This document shows positions 43,221 through 51,697 of a stretch of DNA of 64,000 nucleotides, piece by piece. Every line of letters begins with the position of its first letter. Within the stretch, counting starts at the first letter, position 1. The position numbers and the translations under genes are program-made. The DNA is from Larkinella knui (GTDB lineage Bacteria; Bacteroidota; Bacteroidia; Cytophagales; Spirosomataceae), in NCBI RefSeq assembly GCF_003858645.1, contig NZ_RQJP01000001.1, positions 310,001-374,000 of the forward strand, in the 5' to 3' direction. Under the pieces are notes generated by a model that made no database searches, was not told the origin of the DNA, and worked only from the letters and a program-made list of their open reading frames with translations.

Positions 43221-44236
43221 GGAAGCCCACCTCCAAGAGCATTAGTTAACCAAGCTTCATCCATGCGAAGTCCATAAAAGCGTTCTCCTGTGAATTGCTT
43301 GACTTGCGTTGAGCCCTTTTTTTTGTCGACTAAAATAAGCTCTTTGGGTTCAAGCTTGGAAACGAGGGTTTGAGAGTGTGTATTTAACCAAATAAAATGA
43401 CCTTTTTCTTCACAGGCGTATCGGCAGAGGTTCACTAGTTCCCTTACAACTTTTGGATTTAGGCCATTTTCCGGTTCTTCAATGCATAGAAATTGCGGTT
43501 CATCACTTTGGTATATGGCAGTTAGTAAAGCGATAATATTATATGTACCGTCAGAAATTAAGCTTTTGTTAAACGGCTTATCAATATGTTTATCTTTTAA
43601 CAAGAGTGAATCGTTGCCACTTATTGTATCAGAATGAATAGTTATAGCTTCAAAACCAGGTATAAACAAGGATAGCCAATCGTCTATCTCTTCTTTTAAA
43701 GTTTCATCGTCAAATATTCTTTTTAATACCTTTTCAAGATTGTCAGCAGAAAGACTAAGGGATTTATTATCTTGGTAATTGAATTTTTGAAGAGTATTAT
43801 TTTTAATGAATAACCTTGAAAAACTCTTGTAAAACTGTTGATAAAAAGATAAATGCTTAGGTAATTCTCCAAATCTTTTTTCTTCTTCTGGAGTTAATTC
43901 ACCCGTTTTTTTCTTTCTGATACTTTGTTCATGATCGCTATATTCTAAATATACGCTTATTGTATTTGGGGGAGTATTATTAAACTCAAGACTGAAGTTA
44001 AATGAATATGCCCTAGTCTTTTGATTAATTATACTCTGGATACCTCCAAAAAGTCTAACAGCATCAAACGGATTATTGTCATATTTAGCTAATATGTTCA
44101 CAAACTCCAAAGCCTCGAAAATATTCGATTTCCCCGACCCGTTGGGGCCGACGAATACCGTGAACGGATTGGGCTCGATGAGCTCAATCCGTTCGATGGA
44201 TTTGAAATTTTCGATGACCAGGCGTTTGATCTTCAT
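43214..44236 (-). CDS. AAA (AAA_21/OLD-like, ABC-ATPase-type) protein, putative defence ATPase
   Basis: This 340-residue protein has Walker A GPNGSGKS (30-37) after KRLVIENFKSIERIEL and a signature-like SDGTYNIIALLTAIY. Walker B FLCIEEPENGLNP is near 245-255 and the switch histidine is in WLNTHSQTL (about 283). This is the SMC/RecF/OLD-type nucleotide-binding domain, with a helical insert at about 90-200. It lacks a fused TOPRIM; the separate TOPRIM gene follows with a seven-base overlap. Comparable ATPase + TOPRIM partners occur in anti-phage systems, but no specific named system is claimed. The gene starts two bases after the transketolase N stop. Hand-counted GC is 33 % (43561-43620) and 28 % (43741-43800), against 53 % in its own first codons (44101-44160). 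Confidence 0.8.
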   Translation of the reverse strand: MKIKRLVIENFKSIERIELIEPNPFTVFVGPNGSGKSNIFEALEFVNILAKYDNNPFDAVRLFGGIQSIINQKTRAYSFNFSLEFNNTPPNTISVYLEYSDHEQSIRKKKTGELTPEEEKRFGELPKHLSFYQQFYKSFSRLFIKNNTLQKFNYQDNKSLSLSADNLEKVLKRIFDDETLKEEIDDWLSLFIPGFEAITIHSDTISGNDSLLLKDKHIDKPFNKSLISDGTYNIIALLTAIYQSDEPQFLCIEEPENGLNPKVVRELVNLCRYACEEKGHFIWLNTHSQTLVSKLEPKELILVDKKKGSTQVKQFTGERFYGLRMDEAWLTNALGGGLPW

Positions 44237-44238
44237 GC

Positions 44239-45096
44239 TCAGTAATCTCCCATTCCCGCCGTAATCGGCAGTTGGTTCAAAGCCGTGGCGAGTTGTTCGT
44301 CATTCGGCGCAACACCGTGCCATTTGTGGCTGCCCATCATGAAATCCACGCCAAAGCCCATTTCCGTGTGCATGAGAATCAGCGTCGGCACTTCGGGCTC
44401 GGCTTTCGATTCGTGCAGGGTTTTGATGATGTCATTCATGTCGTTGCCCTGCATCTCGGTCACATTCCAGCCGAAGGCGCGGTATTTGGCACCCAGATCC
44501 CGGTTGTTCATCACCAGTTTGGTCGGTCCATCGATCTGCTGGCCGTTGAAATCGATGATAGCCGTCAGGTTGCCCAGCTTGTGGTGGGGCGCAAACGTAG
44601 CCGCTTCCCAAACCTGGCCTTCCTGCTGCTCGCCGTCGCCCATCAGCACATAAACGTGTTTGTCGTCACCATTCAAGCGTTTGGCAAAAGCCGCCCCGCA
44701 GGCTACCGACAGGCCCTGTCCCAGCGAACCCGAAGCAATCCGAATACCGGGCAGGTGTTCGGCCGTGGCCGGGTGGCCCTGCAAGCGGCTGTCGAGCTTC
44801 CGGAATGTGGCCAGTTCCGAAACCGGGAAGTAGCCCGAACGCGCCAGAACGCTGTAAAATACCGGAGAAATGTGGCCGTTCGACAGAAAAAAAACGTCTT
44901 CGTCCGTCGCATTCATATCGAAAATAGCGGCCCCCTGTTCGTCGCGTTTCAGGCGCATGACATCGAAATAAAGGGCGACCAAAAGATCGGTGCAACCCAG
45001 CGAACCACCGGGGTGGCCGGAATTGACGGCGTGTACCATCCGGACAATATCGCGCCGGACCTGCGTAGCAATGTTCTGTAATTGTTGAATTTCCAT
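44239..45096 (-). CDS. Transketolase, N-terminal subunit
   Basis: The ATG at 45096 gives 285 residues starting MEIQQLQNIATQVRRDIVRM; an upstream ATG at 45138 would add a stretch overlapping the hairpin. The thiamine diphosphate-binding region is present: HAVNSGHPGGSLGCTDLL, HISPVFYSVLARSGY, GSLGQGLSVACGAAFA and VLMGDGEQQEGQVWEAA, containing the GDG...N-type diphosphate-binding signature. The C-terminal partner is 1.58 kb downstream beyond an inserted ATPase/TOPRIM pair. It likely drives transcription of the whole four-gene unit. Confidence 0.95.
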   Translation of the reverse strand: MEIQQLQNIATQVRRDIVRMVHAVNSGHPGGSLGCTDLLVALYFDVMRLKRDEQGAAIFDMNATDEDVFFLSNGHISPVFYSVLARSGYFPVSELATFRKLDSRLQGHPATAEHLPGIRIASGSLGQGLSVACGAAFAKRLNGDDKHVYVLMGDGEQQEGQVWEAATFAPHHKLGNLTAIIDFNGQQIDGPTKLVMNNRDLGAKYRAFGWNVTEMQGNDMNDIIKTLHESKAEPEVPTLILMHTEMGFGVDFMMGSHKWHGVAPNDEQLATALNQLPITAGMGDY

Positions 45097-45113
45097 GTTC
45101 AGATAAAAGAGTT

Positions 45114-45157
45114 GAGACCAGAGAATAAAGACTTTCATGGTCTCTACTCTCTGGTCT
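45114..45157. terminator. Hairpin between bcp and the transketolase operon
   Basis: AGACCAGAGA (45115-45124) pairs exactly with TCTCTGGTCT (45148-45157), with additional complementarity inside the loop. It lies in the 73-base gap between two minus-strand genes, just after the bcp stop. A clear T-tract is lacking, so strength is uncertain. Confidence 0.5.
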
Positions 45158-45169
45158 ATAATCTCACTT

Positions 45170-45619
45170 CTATTTTAAAATCTGTTCGGTATGATTTTCG
45201 TTATCGACTTTTGTGATGATGTCCGATAAAATGCCGTTTTCGTCGATCACAAAGGTGGTGCGAACGATGCCCATGAATTTGCGGCCATACATCGACTTTT
45301 CGTGCCAGACGTCATACGCCGTCACCAGTTTTTGGTCGGTATCGGCCAGTAGGGCGAATGGCAGGTTGTGTTTCTTAATGAATTTTTGGTGCGACTTTTC
45401 GTCATCTACACTGACACCCAGTACTTCATAACCGGCTTTCAACAGGTAATTGTAATTGTCGCGCAGGTTGCAGGCTTCAGCCGTACAACCGGGGGTATCG
45501 TCTTTGGGATAAAAATACAGAACAACTTTTTTGCCCCGGTAATCCGATAACCGGACTGGGTTGCCATTCTGATCGCGGGTTTCGAAGTCGGGAGCCGCGT
45601 CACCGATTTGAAGAGCCAT
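45170..45619 (-). CDS. bcp: Thiol peroxidase, BCP-type peroxiredoxin
   Basis: I use the ATG at 45619, giving 149 residues (MALQIGDAAPDFETRDQNG); an ATG at 45670 would add 17 residues not seen in the family. The peroxidatic Cys45 is in DDTPGCTAEAC, with a second Cys50 as in E. coli BCP, allowing an intramolecular disulfide. It reduces hydroperoxides in the cytoplasm using thioredoxin. Signature elements include LYFYPKDDTPGCT and a C-terminal VRTTFVIDENG. It lies 67 bases after the M23 peptidase stop. Confidence 0.95.
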   Translation of the reverse strand: MALQIGDAAPDFETRDQNGNPVRLSDYRGKKVVLYFYPKDDTPGCTAEACNLRDNYNYLLKAGYEVLGVSVDDEKSHQKFIKKHNLPFALLADTDQKLVTAYDVWHEKSMYGRKFMGIVRTTFVIDENGILSDIITKVDNENHTEQILK

Positions 45620-45686
45620 AGTTTCTTGGTTTACAGTATTCGGACTGGCAAGTAACGGCAAAAAATGCACATTGCCCTGCGAAATC

Positions 45687-47681
45687 CTAATTTTCCTTCT
45701 CCGGGATGGCCGTTGAATCCACCGTCATAGGCCGGGGAGCTGGTGGGAGCGTGGCCGTTACGGTGGTCAGATTACCGGCCCGGTCTTTTACTTCCAACAC
45801 CACGGAACCTTCAAAAGGTTTGGTTGGATCGAGTTTGTCCGACCAGATTAAAGCCTTTTTGTAATCGTATTGCATTAAAATCCACTCCCCGTTGACCATC
45901 GCCCGGACGGTATCCAGTCCTGACAAATCATCTTTGACGGTGGCAACCAGGGCTTCGTGGTCTTTGCGTAAAATCTTTACCGTCGGCGGATTCACATCGG
46001 TCAGGAGCTGAAAAGTGCCCAATTGGCGCGATCGAAACAGAAACCGGTTGTCTTTCCAAAAACCGCCTACGTACGTTTTCCGGTTTCCGCTAACCAGGTA
46101 CATCTGAGTCCTATGGGCGTTTTCCAGAGGTTGGAGTGCCGCCAGGTTGACCTCGAAATTGTCGTTCAACGGGATCGTCCCCTGGTTGATCGACAGGCGA
46201 TTGTCCGAATAACTTACTGCCAAATGCAAGGTGTCGTATAAACTCTCGGCGGGAAATGTCACGGTCACCGATGAATCCTGGTACGTAGTTGCCTGACCGG
46301 GCCGAATTCTTTTTTTGAAATTTAGCGGCAGAACCGTTTTACCGATCTGGACCGAATCCGGCAACTGTTTCTGTAAATCAACGATATAGTAGGCTTCATT
46401 GGCTCGAATGTACGTTGTTGGCAGCGCAACAGCTTCTCCCCGGATGTATAACTGAGCCGTGGGCGCAGTCGTTGTCGGAAAATTACGGGCTCGGATGAGG
46501 AGCGTATTTTCTTCTACCGAACTAAAAATGGCCGTGGGTAATTTACTCGGTATCAGCCTGGCCAACGGCTCACTTTCTGCTTCAGGATGAATTGTAAACC
46601 GTAGCATGGTCGCGTGTTGGTTACAATCATACAGCGTAATGGTCACTTCATGGGCTTGACCATCGAACAGCGGCAATTTGCCCCGTCTTTGATCAAACCG
46701 GTAGAGATTCAGTGTGTTACCATCGGCGATGTAGCAACGATGATACCGCTGGCCCGTCAACTGCTCGACGCCGTAATTCATGTGGAGGTTGATCAGACGG
46801 GTTGCCTCGTTCGGAAAGTTACTCATGTTGTAGGCAAAAACTTCCTGGCCATCCAGTTGAATTTCGATGCAGCTGAGCCCATTTTTGAAGGGCGAACCGC
46901 TGGTCCGGTCGTGTGCCAGAACTTCCAGCCCAATCAGACCATTGGCCGAAACCGGTTGCGTTAACACATACTCCCCATTGGGTCGGCGGATTGGCGTGAC
47001 GGCTACCCGGCCGGCCTGTCCGTTCACCCGGGATGCCGGCGTCAGGGGTTGCAAGGCAATTCGCTCGAAAAACGGCGGAACATTGTCTTCAATCTCCTGA
47101 AAACCAAATAGTAATGGATTAAGCAGGTTGTTTTTATCATCGCGGATTTCGAAGTGCAGGTGTGGCCCGCCCGATCCACCGGTATTTCCCGACAACGCAA
47201 TGATTTCACCTTTTTTTACCGGAAACTGATTCGGTTGGGGGCGCAAGTCGATCTCAAACGTTTGCTTTTTGTACTGTTCCGATCGCAGGTAACGGCCAAG
47301 GGTATCGTTCAGCGTCTTCAAATGGCCATAAACCGTCGTCAGGCCGTTGGGGTGTTTAATGAAGATGACGTTGCCATAACCGCCGGTAAAAACCGCAATT
47401 CGCGAAACGTAGCCGTCGGCGGCTGCATACACGTCCAGCCCTTCGCGTTGGGCCGTGCGGATGTCGATACCGGCGTGAAAGTGGTTCGGACGAAGATCGC
47501 CCAGTCCCCCCGAAAGCGAATTGGCTTCACCGGGCATGATGGGAAACAGAAAATAACCGGGTTGAACGGCCTTCAAAATTTCTTTATCAGGTGCTGCCTG
47601 TCCGAAACCGGGAAAACGGATGAGCAACAAAAAAACAACTAGACTTACTCGAACCAGGTTACTTTTTACTTTTTCTACCAT
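45687..47681 (-). CDS. M23 family metallopeptidase (LytM-like)
   Basis: This 664-residue protein has an N-terminal hydrophobic signal (about 10-27). The M23 domain (about 45-195) carries the zinc ligands in HAGID (His69, Asp73) and HLH (His174, His176), so it should be catalytically competent. M23 enzymes cleave peptide cross-links or glycyl bonds in peptidoglycan. The remaining about 460 residues are beta-rich and include a segment with DLSGLDTVRAMVNGEW and VLEVKDRAGNLTTVTAT, resembling Ig-like or cadherin-like folds. It probably acts in the periplasm. The gene is 23 bases after the FAH-family gene on the same strand. Confidence 0.88.
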   Translation of the reverse strand: MVEKVKSNLVRVSLVVFLLLIRFPGFGQAAPDKEILKAVQPGYFLFPIMPGEANSLSGGLGDLRPNHFHAGIDIRTAQREGLDVYAAADGYVSRIAVFTGGYGNVIFIKHPNGLTTVYGHLKTLNDTLGRYLRSEQYKKQTFEIDLRPQPNQFPVKKGEIIALSGNTGGSGGPHLHFEIRDDKNNLLNPLLFGFQEIEDNVPPFFERIALQPLTPASRVNGQAGRVAVTPIRRPNGEYVLTQPVSANGLIGLEVLAHDRTSGSPFKNGLSCIEIQLDGQEVFAYNMSNFPNEATRLINLHMNYGVEQLTGQRYHRCYIADGNTLNLYRFDQRRGKLPLFDGQAHEVTITLYDCNQHATMLRFTIHPEAESEPLARLIPSKLPTAIFSSVEENTLLIRARNFPTTTAPTAQLYIRGEAVALPTTYIRANEAYYIVDLQKQLPDSVQIGKTVLPLNFKKRIRPGQATTYQDSSVTVTFPAESLYDTLHLAVSYSDNRLSINQGTIPLNDNFEVNLAALQPLENAHRTQMYLVSGNRKTYVGGFWKDNRFLFRSRQLGTFQLLTDVNPPTVKILRKDHEALVATVKDDLSGLDTVRAMVNGEWILMQYDYKKALIWSDKLDPTKPFEGSVVLEVKDRAGNLTTVTATLPPAPRPMTVDSTAIPEKEN

Positions 47682-47704
47682 AATTCCACTGCCGTAGCCG
47701 GTCG

Positions 47705-48316
47705 CTATTTTACATCAAACTCTAACATTTTCCGGTCTTCGATATACGCCGTCAGTTTGTCGCCAATGTGGACGGGTCCAACGCCTTTCGGAGTTCCGGT
47801 AAAGAGAATATCCCCTTGAAGCAACATAAAATAGTTTGATACAAAAGAAATCAGGTAGTCGATCTGAAACAGCATCATGGACGTGTTGCCAACTTGCCGG
47901 GTTTCACCATTGACGTCGAGCCGGAAATTAATATTGTGTAAATCCGGAAAATCCGTCTTGGGAATGAACGGCGACATGGGGGCCGAGCCATTGAATCCTT
48001 TGGCCAGATCCCAGGGTAAACCCTTAGCTTTCAGCTTCGATTGCAGATCGCGGGCGGTGAAATCAATACCAATTCCGATTTCATCATAATAGCGGTGCGC
48101 AAATTTTTGCTCGATGTTTTTTCCCGTACGGCTGATCCGTACCAGAATCTCCACTTCGTGGTGGACGTCGGTCGAAAAATCCGGATAGAAAAAAGGATCG
48201 TTGGGTCGCAGAATGGCCGTTTCCGGTTTGGTAAAAATGACCGGATCTTCGGGTTGTTCGTTGTTGAGTTCCTTAATGTGTTCGGCGTAGTTTCGCCCGA
48301 CGGCAATGATTTTCAT
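47705..48316 (-). CDS. Fumarylacetoacetate hydrolase family protein
   Basis: This 203-residue enzyme has the FAH C-terminal domain, with metal-ligand motif DVHHEVEILVRI and KIIAVGRNYAEH at the start. It also carries GIDFTARDLQSK, GSAPMSPF and GDILFTGTPKGVGP. Members hydrolyse or decarboxylate 2-oxo acids, for example acylpyruvase activity or oxaloacetate decarboxylation. It is short, lacking the N-terminal domain of human FAH, as expected for this subgroup. Its exact substrate is not predictable from sequence. It precedes the M23 peptidase by 23 bases. Confidence 0.9.
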   Translation of the reverse strand: MKIIAVGRNYAEHIKELNNEQPEDPVIFTKPETAILRPNDPFFYPDFSTDVHHEVEILVRISRTGKNIEQKFAHRYYDEIGIGIDFTARDLQSKLKAKGLPWDLAKGFNGSAPMSPFIPKTDFPDLHNINFRLDVNGETRQVGNTSMMLFQIDYLISFVSNYFMLLQGDILFTGTPKGVGPVHIGDKLTAYIEDRKMLEFDVK

Positions 48317-48424
48317 GCGCTTTAAACTTTTTCTGCTGGCACAAATCTAAACAGGAAAGACGGCTCAACCGCAAGCTTATTAAAAATTTTGAACAAAGTC
48401 GGGTGTCTAACAGTCTCTTATAGG

Positions 48425-48432
48425 TAGTTTTG
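48425..48432 (+). promoter_or_regulatory. -7 element for the M48 peptidase gene
   Basis: TAGTTTTG matches TAnnTTTG exactly and ends 35 bases before the ATG at 48468. A properly spaced upstream TTG was not found, so only the -7 box is called. Confidence 0.45.
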
Positions 48433-48467
48433 GCGTCTAAAATTGTAAACTTTATTATAATCCTACT

Positions 48468-49292
48468 ATGAAAAAAGCCATAATGGCCATGTTGATGCTT
48501 GGCCTTGTCGTTGCTTGTCAGAAAGTTCCTCTTACCGGTCGCAACCAGCTGGTATTGATTCCGAATACCCAGATGCTGCCATTGAGCTTTACGAACTACA
48601 AAGAAGTACTGGACACCAGCAAGATTGTTCGTTCCGGTGGGCAGGAAGACATGATCAAGCGCGTTGGAAGCCGTATCCAAAAAGCCGTTGAAACGTATAT
48701 GGCAGCCAATAACCTCAGCGAACGTCTGAATGGTTTTCAATGGGAATTTAACCTGATTGAAAGTCCGCAGGTAAATGCCTGGTGTATGCCGGGTGGCAAA
48801 GTGGCTTTCTATACCGGTATTTTGCCTTACACTCAAAACGAAGCGGGTGTGGCCACGGTAATGGGTCACGAAGTTTCACACGCCATTGCTGAACACGGTA
48901 ATGAGCGGATGAGCGAAGGTTTACTGGCCAATGGCTTGATGCAGGGTGGTCAACTGGTGCTGGGTTCTTTATCGCAAAACCAGCGCAGCCAAACCAATGC
49001 GTTACTCTTGCAAGCGGTAGGAGCGGGGCTTCCCGTAGCGTATCAGGTGGGCCGTGCGTTGCCGCACAGTCGGGCGCAGGAATCCGAAGCCGATAAATTA
49101 GGGTTGATTTTTATGTCGATGGCTGGCTATAACCCGCAGGAAGCCGTTAGTTTCTGGGGCCGGATGGCGAAAGCCGGATCGGGCCAAAAACCGCCTGAAT
49201 TTCTGTCTACGCACCCTTCCGACGAGCGCCGGATTCGTGATCTGGAGAAGCAAATGCCCGATGCGATGAAGTATTATCAAAAATCGAGGTAA
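48468..49292 (+). CDS. M48 family metallopeptidase lipoprotein
   Basis: This 274-residue protein has a lipoprotein signal (MKKAIMAMLMLGLVVAC, Cys17) and the zinc motif HEVSH (His134, Glu135, His138). The third-ligand region is ESEADKLG (about 204). This is the arrangement of the Oma1/LoiP/BepA-like M48B/M48C groups, which take part in outer-membrane protein quality control. A -7 promoter box lies 36-43 bases upstream. It converges on sucC with a long hairpin between the two stops. The substrate is unknown. Confidence 0.93.
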   Translation: MKKAIMAMLMLGLVVACQKVPLTGRNQLVLIPNTQMLPLSFTNYKEVLDTSKIVRSGGQEDMIKRVGSRIQKAVETYMAANNLSERLNGFQWEFNLIESPQVNAWCMPGGKVAFYTGILPYTQNEAGVATVMGHEVSHAIAEHGNERMSEGLLANGLMQGGQLVLGSLSQNQRSQTNALLLQAVGAGLPVAYQVGRALPHSRAQESEADKLGLIFMSMAGYNPQEAVSFWGRMAKAGSGQKPPEFLSTHPSDERRIRDLEKQMPDAMKYYQKSR

Positions 49293-49295
49293 TAA

Positions 49296-49411
49296 AAAGA
49301 GGGTATATTTCGCGGAGTTGAGCGGAGAAAAAAAGGAGTTTAACAGAGTTTTTAATAATTCTCTGCTTAACTCCTTTTTCTCCGCTCAACTCCGCGAAAT
49401 ATACCCTCTTT
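49296..49411. terminator. Very long convergent hairpin between M48 peptidase and sucC
   Basis: Arms at 49296-49330 and 49377-49411 are exact complements over 35 bases. A weaker continuation (about 15 more bases with small bulges) reaches the loop near 49350. Both outer ends are A/T-rich (AAAG/CTTT), giving short U-runs in both transcripts. It fills nearly the whole 124-base gap between the convergent stops. Confidence 0.75.
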
Positions 49412-49416
49412 CTACT

Positions 49417-50640
49417 TTACTCTCCCAATTCTTCCAGAACCTGCTTCACTTTCGCAGCAGCATCTTTCAACTGAACGGCGGAGAAAACTTTCAGGCCGGA
49501 TTCATCGATGATGCGCGCACCTTCTTCAGCATTGGTCCCTTGCAGCCGAACAATGATCGGCACTTTAATATCGCCGATGGCTTTGTAGGCTTCCACAACA
49601 CCCGTCGCAACCCGGTCGCACCGAACGATACCGCCGAAGATGTTGATCAGGATCGCTTTCACATTCGGATCTTTCAGGATAATCCGGAAACCGGCTTCGA
49701 CGGTCTTGGCATTGGCTCCACCCCCAACATCCAGGAAGTTGGCCGGTTCGCCACCCGACAGTTTGATGATGTCCATTGTGGCCATAGCCAACCCGGCTCC
49801 GTTGACCATACAGCCCACATTGCCATCCAGTTTGACATAGTTCAAGTCATTGGCCGTTGCTTCGACTTCCAGCGGATCTTCTTCCGTAATGTCGCGCAGG
49901 TGGATCAAATCCGGGTGACGATACAGCGCATTGTCATCCAGGTTCACTTTCGCGTCAACGGCCAGAATCTTGCTGTCCGAGGTTTTCAAAACCGGGTTGA
50001 TTTCAAACATGGACGAATCCGTTTCGACGTACGCTTTGTAGAGCGACCCGATGAATTTGACCATTTCTTTGAAAGCTTCGCCTTGCAGACCCAGCGCAAA
50101 CGCGATATTCCGCACCTGGAAGGGCTGTAGACCGATGGCCGGATCGACCCATTCCTTGAAGATTTTTTCGGGCGTATGCTCCGCCACTTCTTCAATATCC
50201 ATACCGCCTTCGGTACTGGCCATGATCACGTTGCAGGCCTTGGACCGGTCGAGCAGAATACCGATGTAATACTCTTTCGGTTCGGAAGCTCCGGGGTAAT
50301 AAACATCCTGAGCCACCAGCACTTTGTTAACTTTTTTACCTTCGGGGCCGGTCTGGTGCGTAACCAGGACATTACCGATCAGGTTCTTCGAAATATCCCG
50401 AACATCGTCGACCGACTTGGCCAACTGAACTCCGCGTTGCTCCGAACCCCGGATTTTGCCTTTACCGCGGCCACCGGCATGGATCTGAGATTTAATCACA
50501 ACAAACTTGGAACCGGTTTGCGCCATAATCAACTTGGCGGCTTCAACGGCTTTTTCGGGTGATTCGGCTACGATGCCTTCCTGAACACGGACACCGAAGT
50601 TTTTTAATATCTCTTTACCCTGGTACTCGTGAATGTTCAT
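49417..50640 (-). CDS. sucC: Succinyl-CoA ligase (ADP-forming), beta subunit
   Basis: This 407-residue protein has the ATP-grasp domain with [17 protein letters not shown] at the start and the conserved [15 protein letters not shown] region. The C-terminal ligase domain has [17 protein letters not shown] and [20 protein letters not shown]. With SucD (not in this window) it makes succinate and ATP in the TCA cycle. It is slightly longer than E. coli SucC (388), common in Bacteroidota. A 270-codon antisense frame over it is a shadow. Confidence 0.96.
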   Translation of the reverse strand: MNIHEYQGKEILKNFGVRVQEGIVAESPEKAVEAAKLIMAQTGSKFVVIKSQIHAGGRGKGKIRGSEQRGVQLAKSVDDVRDISKNLIGNVLVTHQTGPEGKKVNKVLVAQDVYYPGASEPKEYYIGILLDRSKACNVIMASTEGGMDIEEVAEHTPEKIFKEWVDPAIGLQPFQVRNIAFALGLQGEAFKEMVKFIGSLYKAYVETDSSMFEINPVLKTSDSKILAVDAKVNLDDNALYRHPDLIHLRDITEEDPLEVEATANDLNYVKLDGNVGCMVNGAGLAMATMDIIKLSGGEPANFLDVGGGANAKTVEAGFRIILKDPNVKAILINIFGGIVRCDRVATGVVEAYKAIGDIKVPIIVRLQGTNAEEGARIIDESGLKVFSAVQLKDAAAKVKQVLEELGE

Positions 50641-50804
50641 ATTGAGCGAAACAAGGAATGGTGAAAAAAAGACTATTTTCGCGGTAAACTTAACAATTAA
50701 TCCGGTATAGTTCCGAGTTTCGGGTGGTGAGTTTCAATTTACATTTTACATGAACATCGTTGCGCTAAACCAGAAACGGTAAATCTGACCCCAAACATTA
50801 CACT

Positions 50805-51470
50805 ATGGAACCGCTTCTGAAAGCCGTTGACCTAATCCGTTCCCACGGCGATTTGCCCGTCCTGAAAGGGATCAATTTAAGTATACAAGCTGGCGAAATC
50901 GTTTCGATTGTCGGTGCTTCCGGAGCCGGCAAGAGTACGCTGCTGCACATTCTGGGTACGCTCGACCGGCCCGATTCCGGGCAGGTTACGTTGGCAGACC
51001 AGCCTGTTTTTGGACTTACGGAAAAAGAACTGGCCCGGTTTCGCAATGAAAAAATCGGGTTTGTTTTTCAGTTTCATAATTTACTGGCGGAATTTACAGC
51101 CCTCGAAAATGTTTGTTTGCCGGGTTATATTGCTGGTAATGAGGATAAAAAAGTGCAGGCAAAGGCTGAAGAATTATTAAATATTCTGGGAGTAGGTGAC
51201 CGGAAGCACCATTTGCCGTCTCAATTATCAGGAGGGGAACAACAACGGACCGCAGTGGCCCGAGCCTTGATTAACAACCCCGCCATTATTTTCGCCGATG
51301 AACCCAGCGGTAATCTGGATTCACACAACGCAGAAGAATTGCATAAGCTTTTCTTTCGGTTGCGGGATGAACTGGGGCAAACATTTGTGATCGTAACCCA
51401 TAATGATCTGTTGGCTAACATGGCCGACCGTCGACTTACAATTCGCGATGGGTTAATACTGAACGATTAA
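50805..51470 (+). CDS. ABC transporter ATPase, LolD/MacB-type
   Basis: This 221-residue ATPase has Walker A GASGAGKST (37-45), signature LSGGEQQRTAVARAL and Walker B IIFADEPSGNLD. The short length and motif contexts (FVFQFHNLLAEFTALENV) match LolD/MacB/FtsE-class proteins. LolD releases lipoproteins from the inner membrane, but no permease gene is adjacent, so the partner and function are not certain. Its stop is followed by 300 non-coding bases that include a probable small RNA. Confidence 0.85.
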   Translation: MEPLLKAVDLIRSHGDLPVLKGINLSIQAGEIVSIVGASGAGKSTLLHILGTLDRPDSGQVTLADQPVFGLTEKELARFRNEKIGFVFQFHNLLAEFTALENVCLPGYIAGNEDKKVQAKAEELLNILGVGDRKHHLPSQLSGGEQQRTAVARALINNPAIIFADEPSGNLDSHNAEELHKLFFRLRDELGQTFVIVTHNDLLANMADRRLTIRDGLILND

Positions 51471-51588
51471 TACTGAGTATTAGTACTTATTTTGTAGTTG
51501 GGTTGTCGGTTTTAGTAAACGGTTTAAGTGGTTGACAGTGAGCGTTTAAAAATAGTTTAGCCGATCACGTAAAATTTTTTTGACCTAT

Positions 51589-51623
51589 TTGGATTTTATA
51601 TCTTAACTAATAGTATATATTTG
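51589..51623 (+). promoter_or_regulatory. Promoter of the orphan small RNA
   Basis: TATATTTG at 51616-51623 is an exact TAnnTTTG -7 box. A TTG lies at 51589-51591; the spacing of 24 bases is on the long side. It points on the plus strand toward a terminator 41 bases downstream, with no reading frame in between. Confidence 0.5.
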
Positions 51624-51629
51624 CATCGA

Positions 51630-51697
51630 AAAGAAAAGTTTTTCATAACGTTGAGTAAATCAGAAAGCCATGAGGGAAATCCCGCATGGCTTTTTTG
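51630..51697 (+). ncRNA. Probable orphan small RNA, about 70 nt
   Basis: A -7 promoter box at 51616-51623 predicts a start near 51630. About 35 bases later comes an intrinsic terminator: stem AAGCCATG/CATGGCTT (51665-51672 with 51685-51692), inner GGG/CCC and six T residues at 51691-51696. A second small helix (GAAAA with TTTTC, about 51628-51644) can form near the 5' end. No ORF or downstream plus-strand gene begins within 900 bases, so it is not a leader. It matches no RNA family I can name; function unknown. Confidence 0.5.

Noticed and set aside
42657-44236. Assignment of the ATPase/TOPRIM pair to Gabija or PARIS
   Set aside because: Gabija needs a fused ATPase-TOPRIM protein and a UvrD-like helicase, which are absent. 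The small TOPRIM protein looks more like DUF4276 than the DUF4435 protein of PARIS. Without a profile search a named system would be a guess.
48273-48869. Minus-strand 198-codon frame over the M48 peptidase gene
   Set aside because: The plus strand has the signal peptide and HEVSH motif; the minus frame lacks any family.
49318-50130. Plus-strand 270-codon frame over sucC
   Set aside because: It begins inside the long hairpin and has no motifs; sucC is complete on the other strand.
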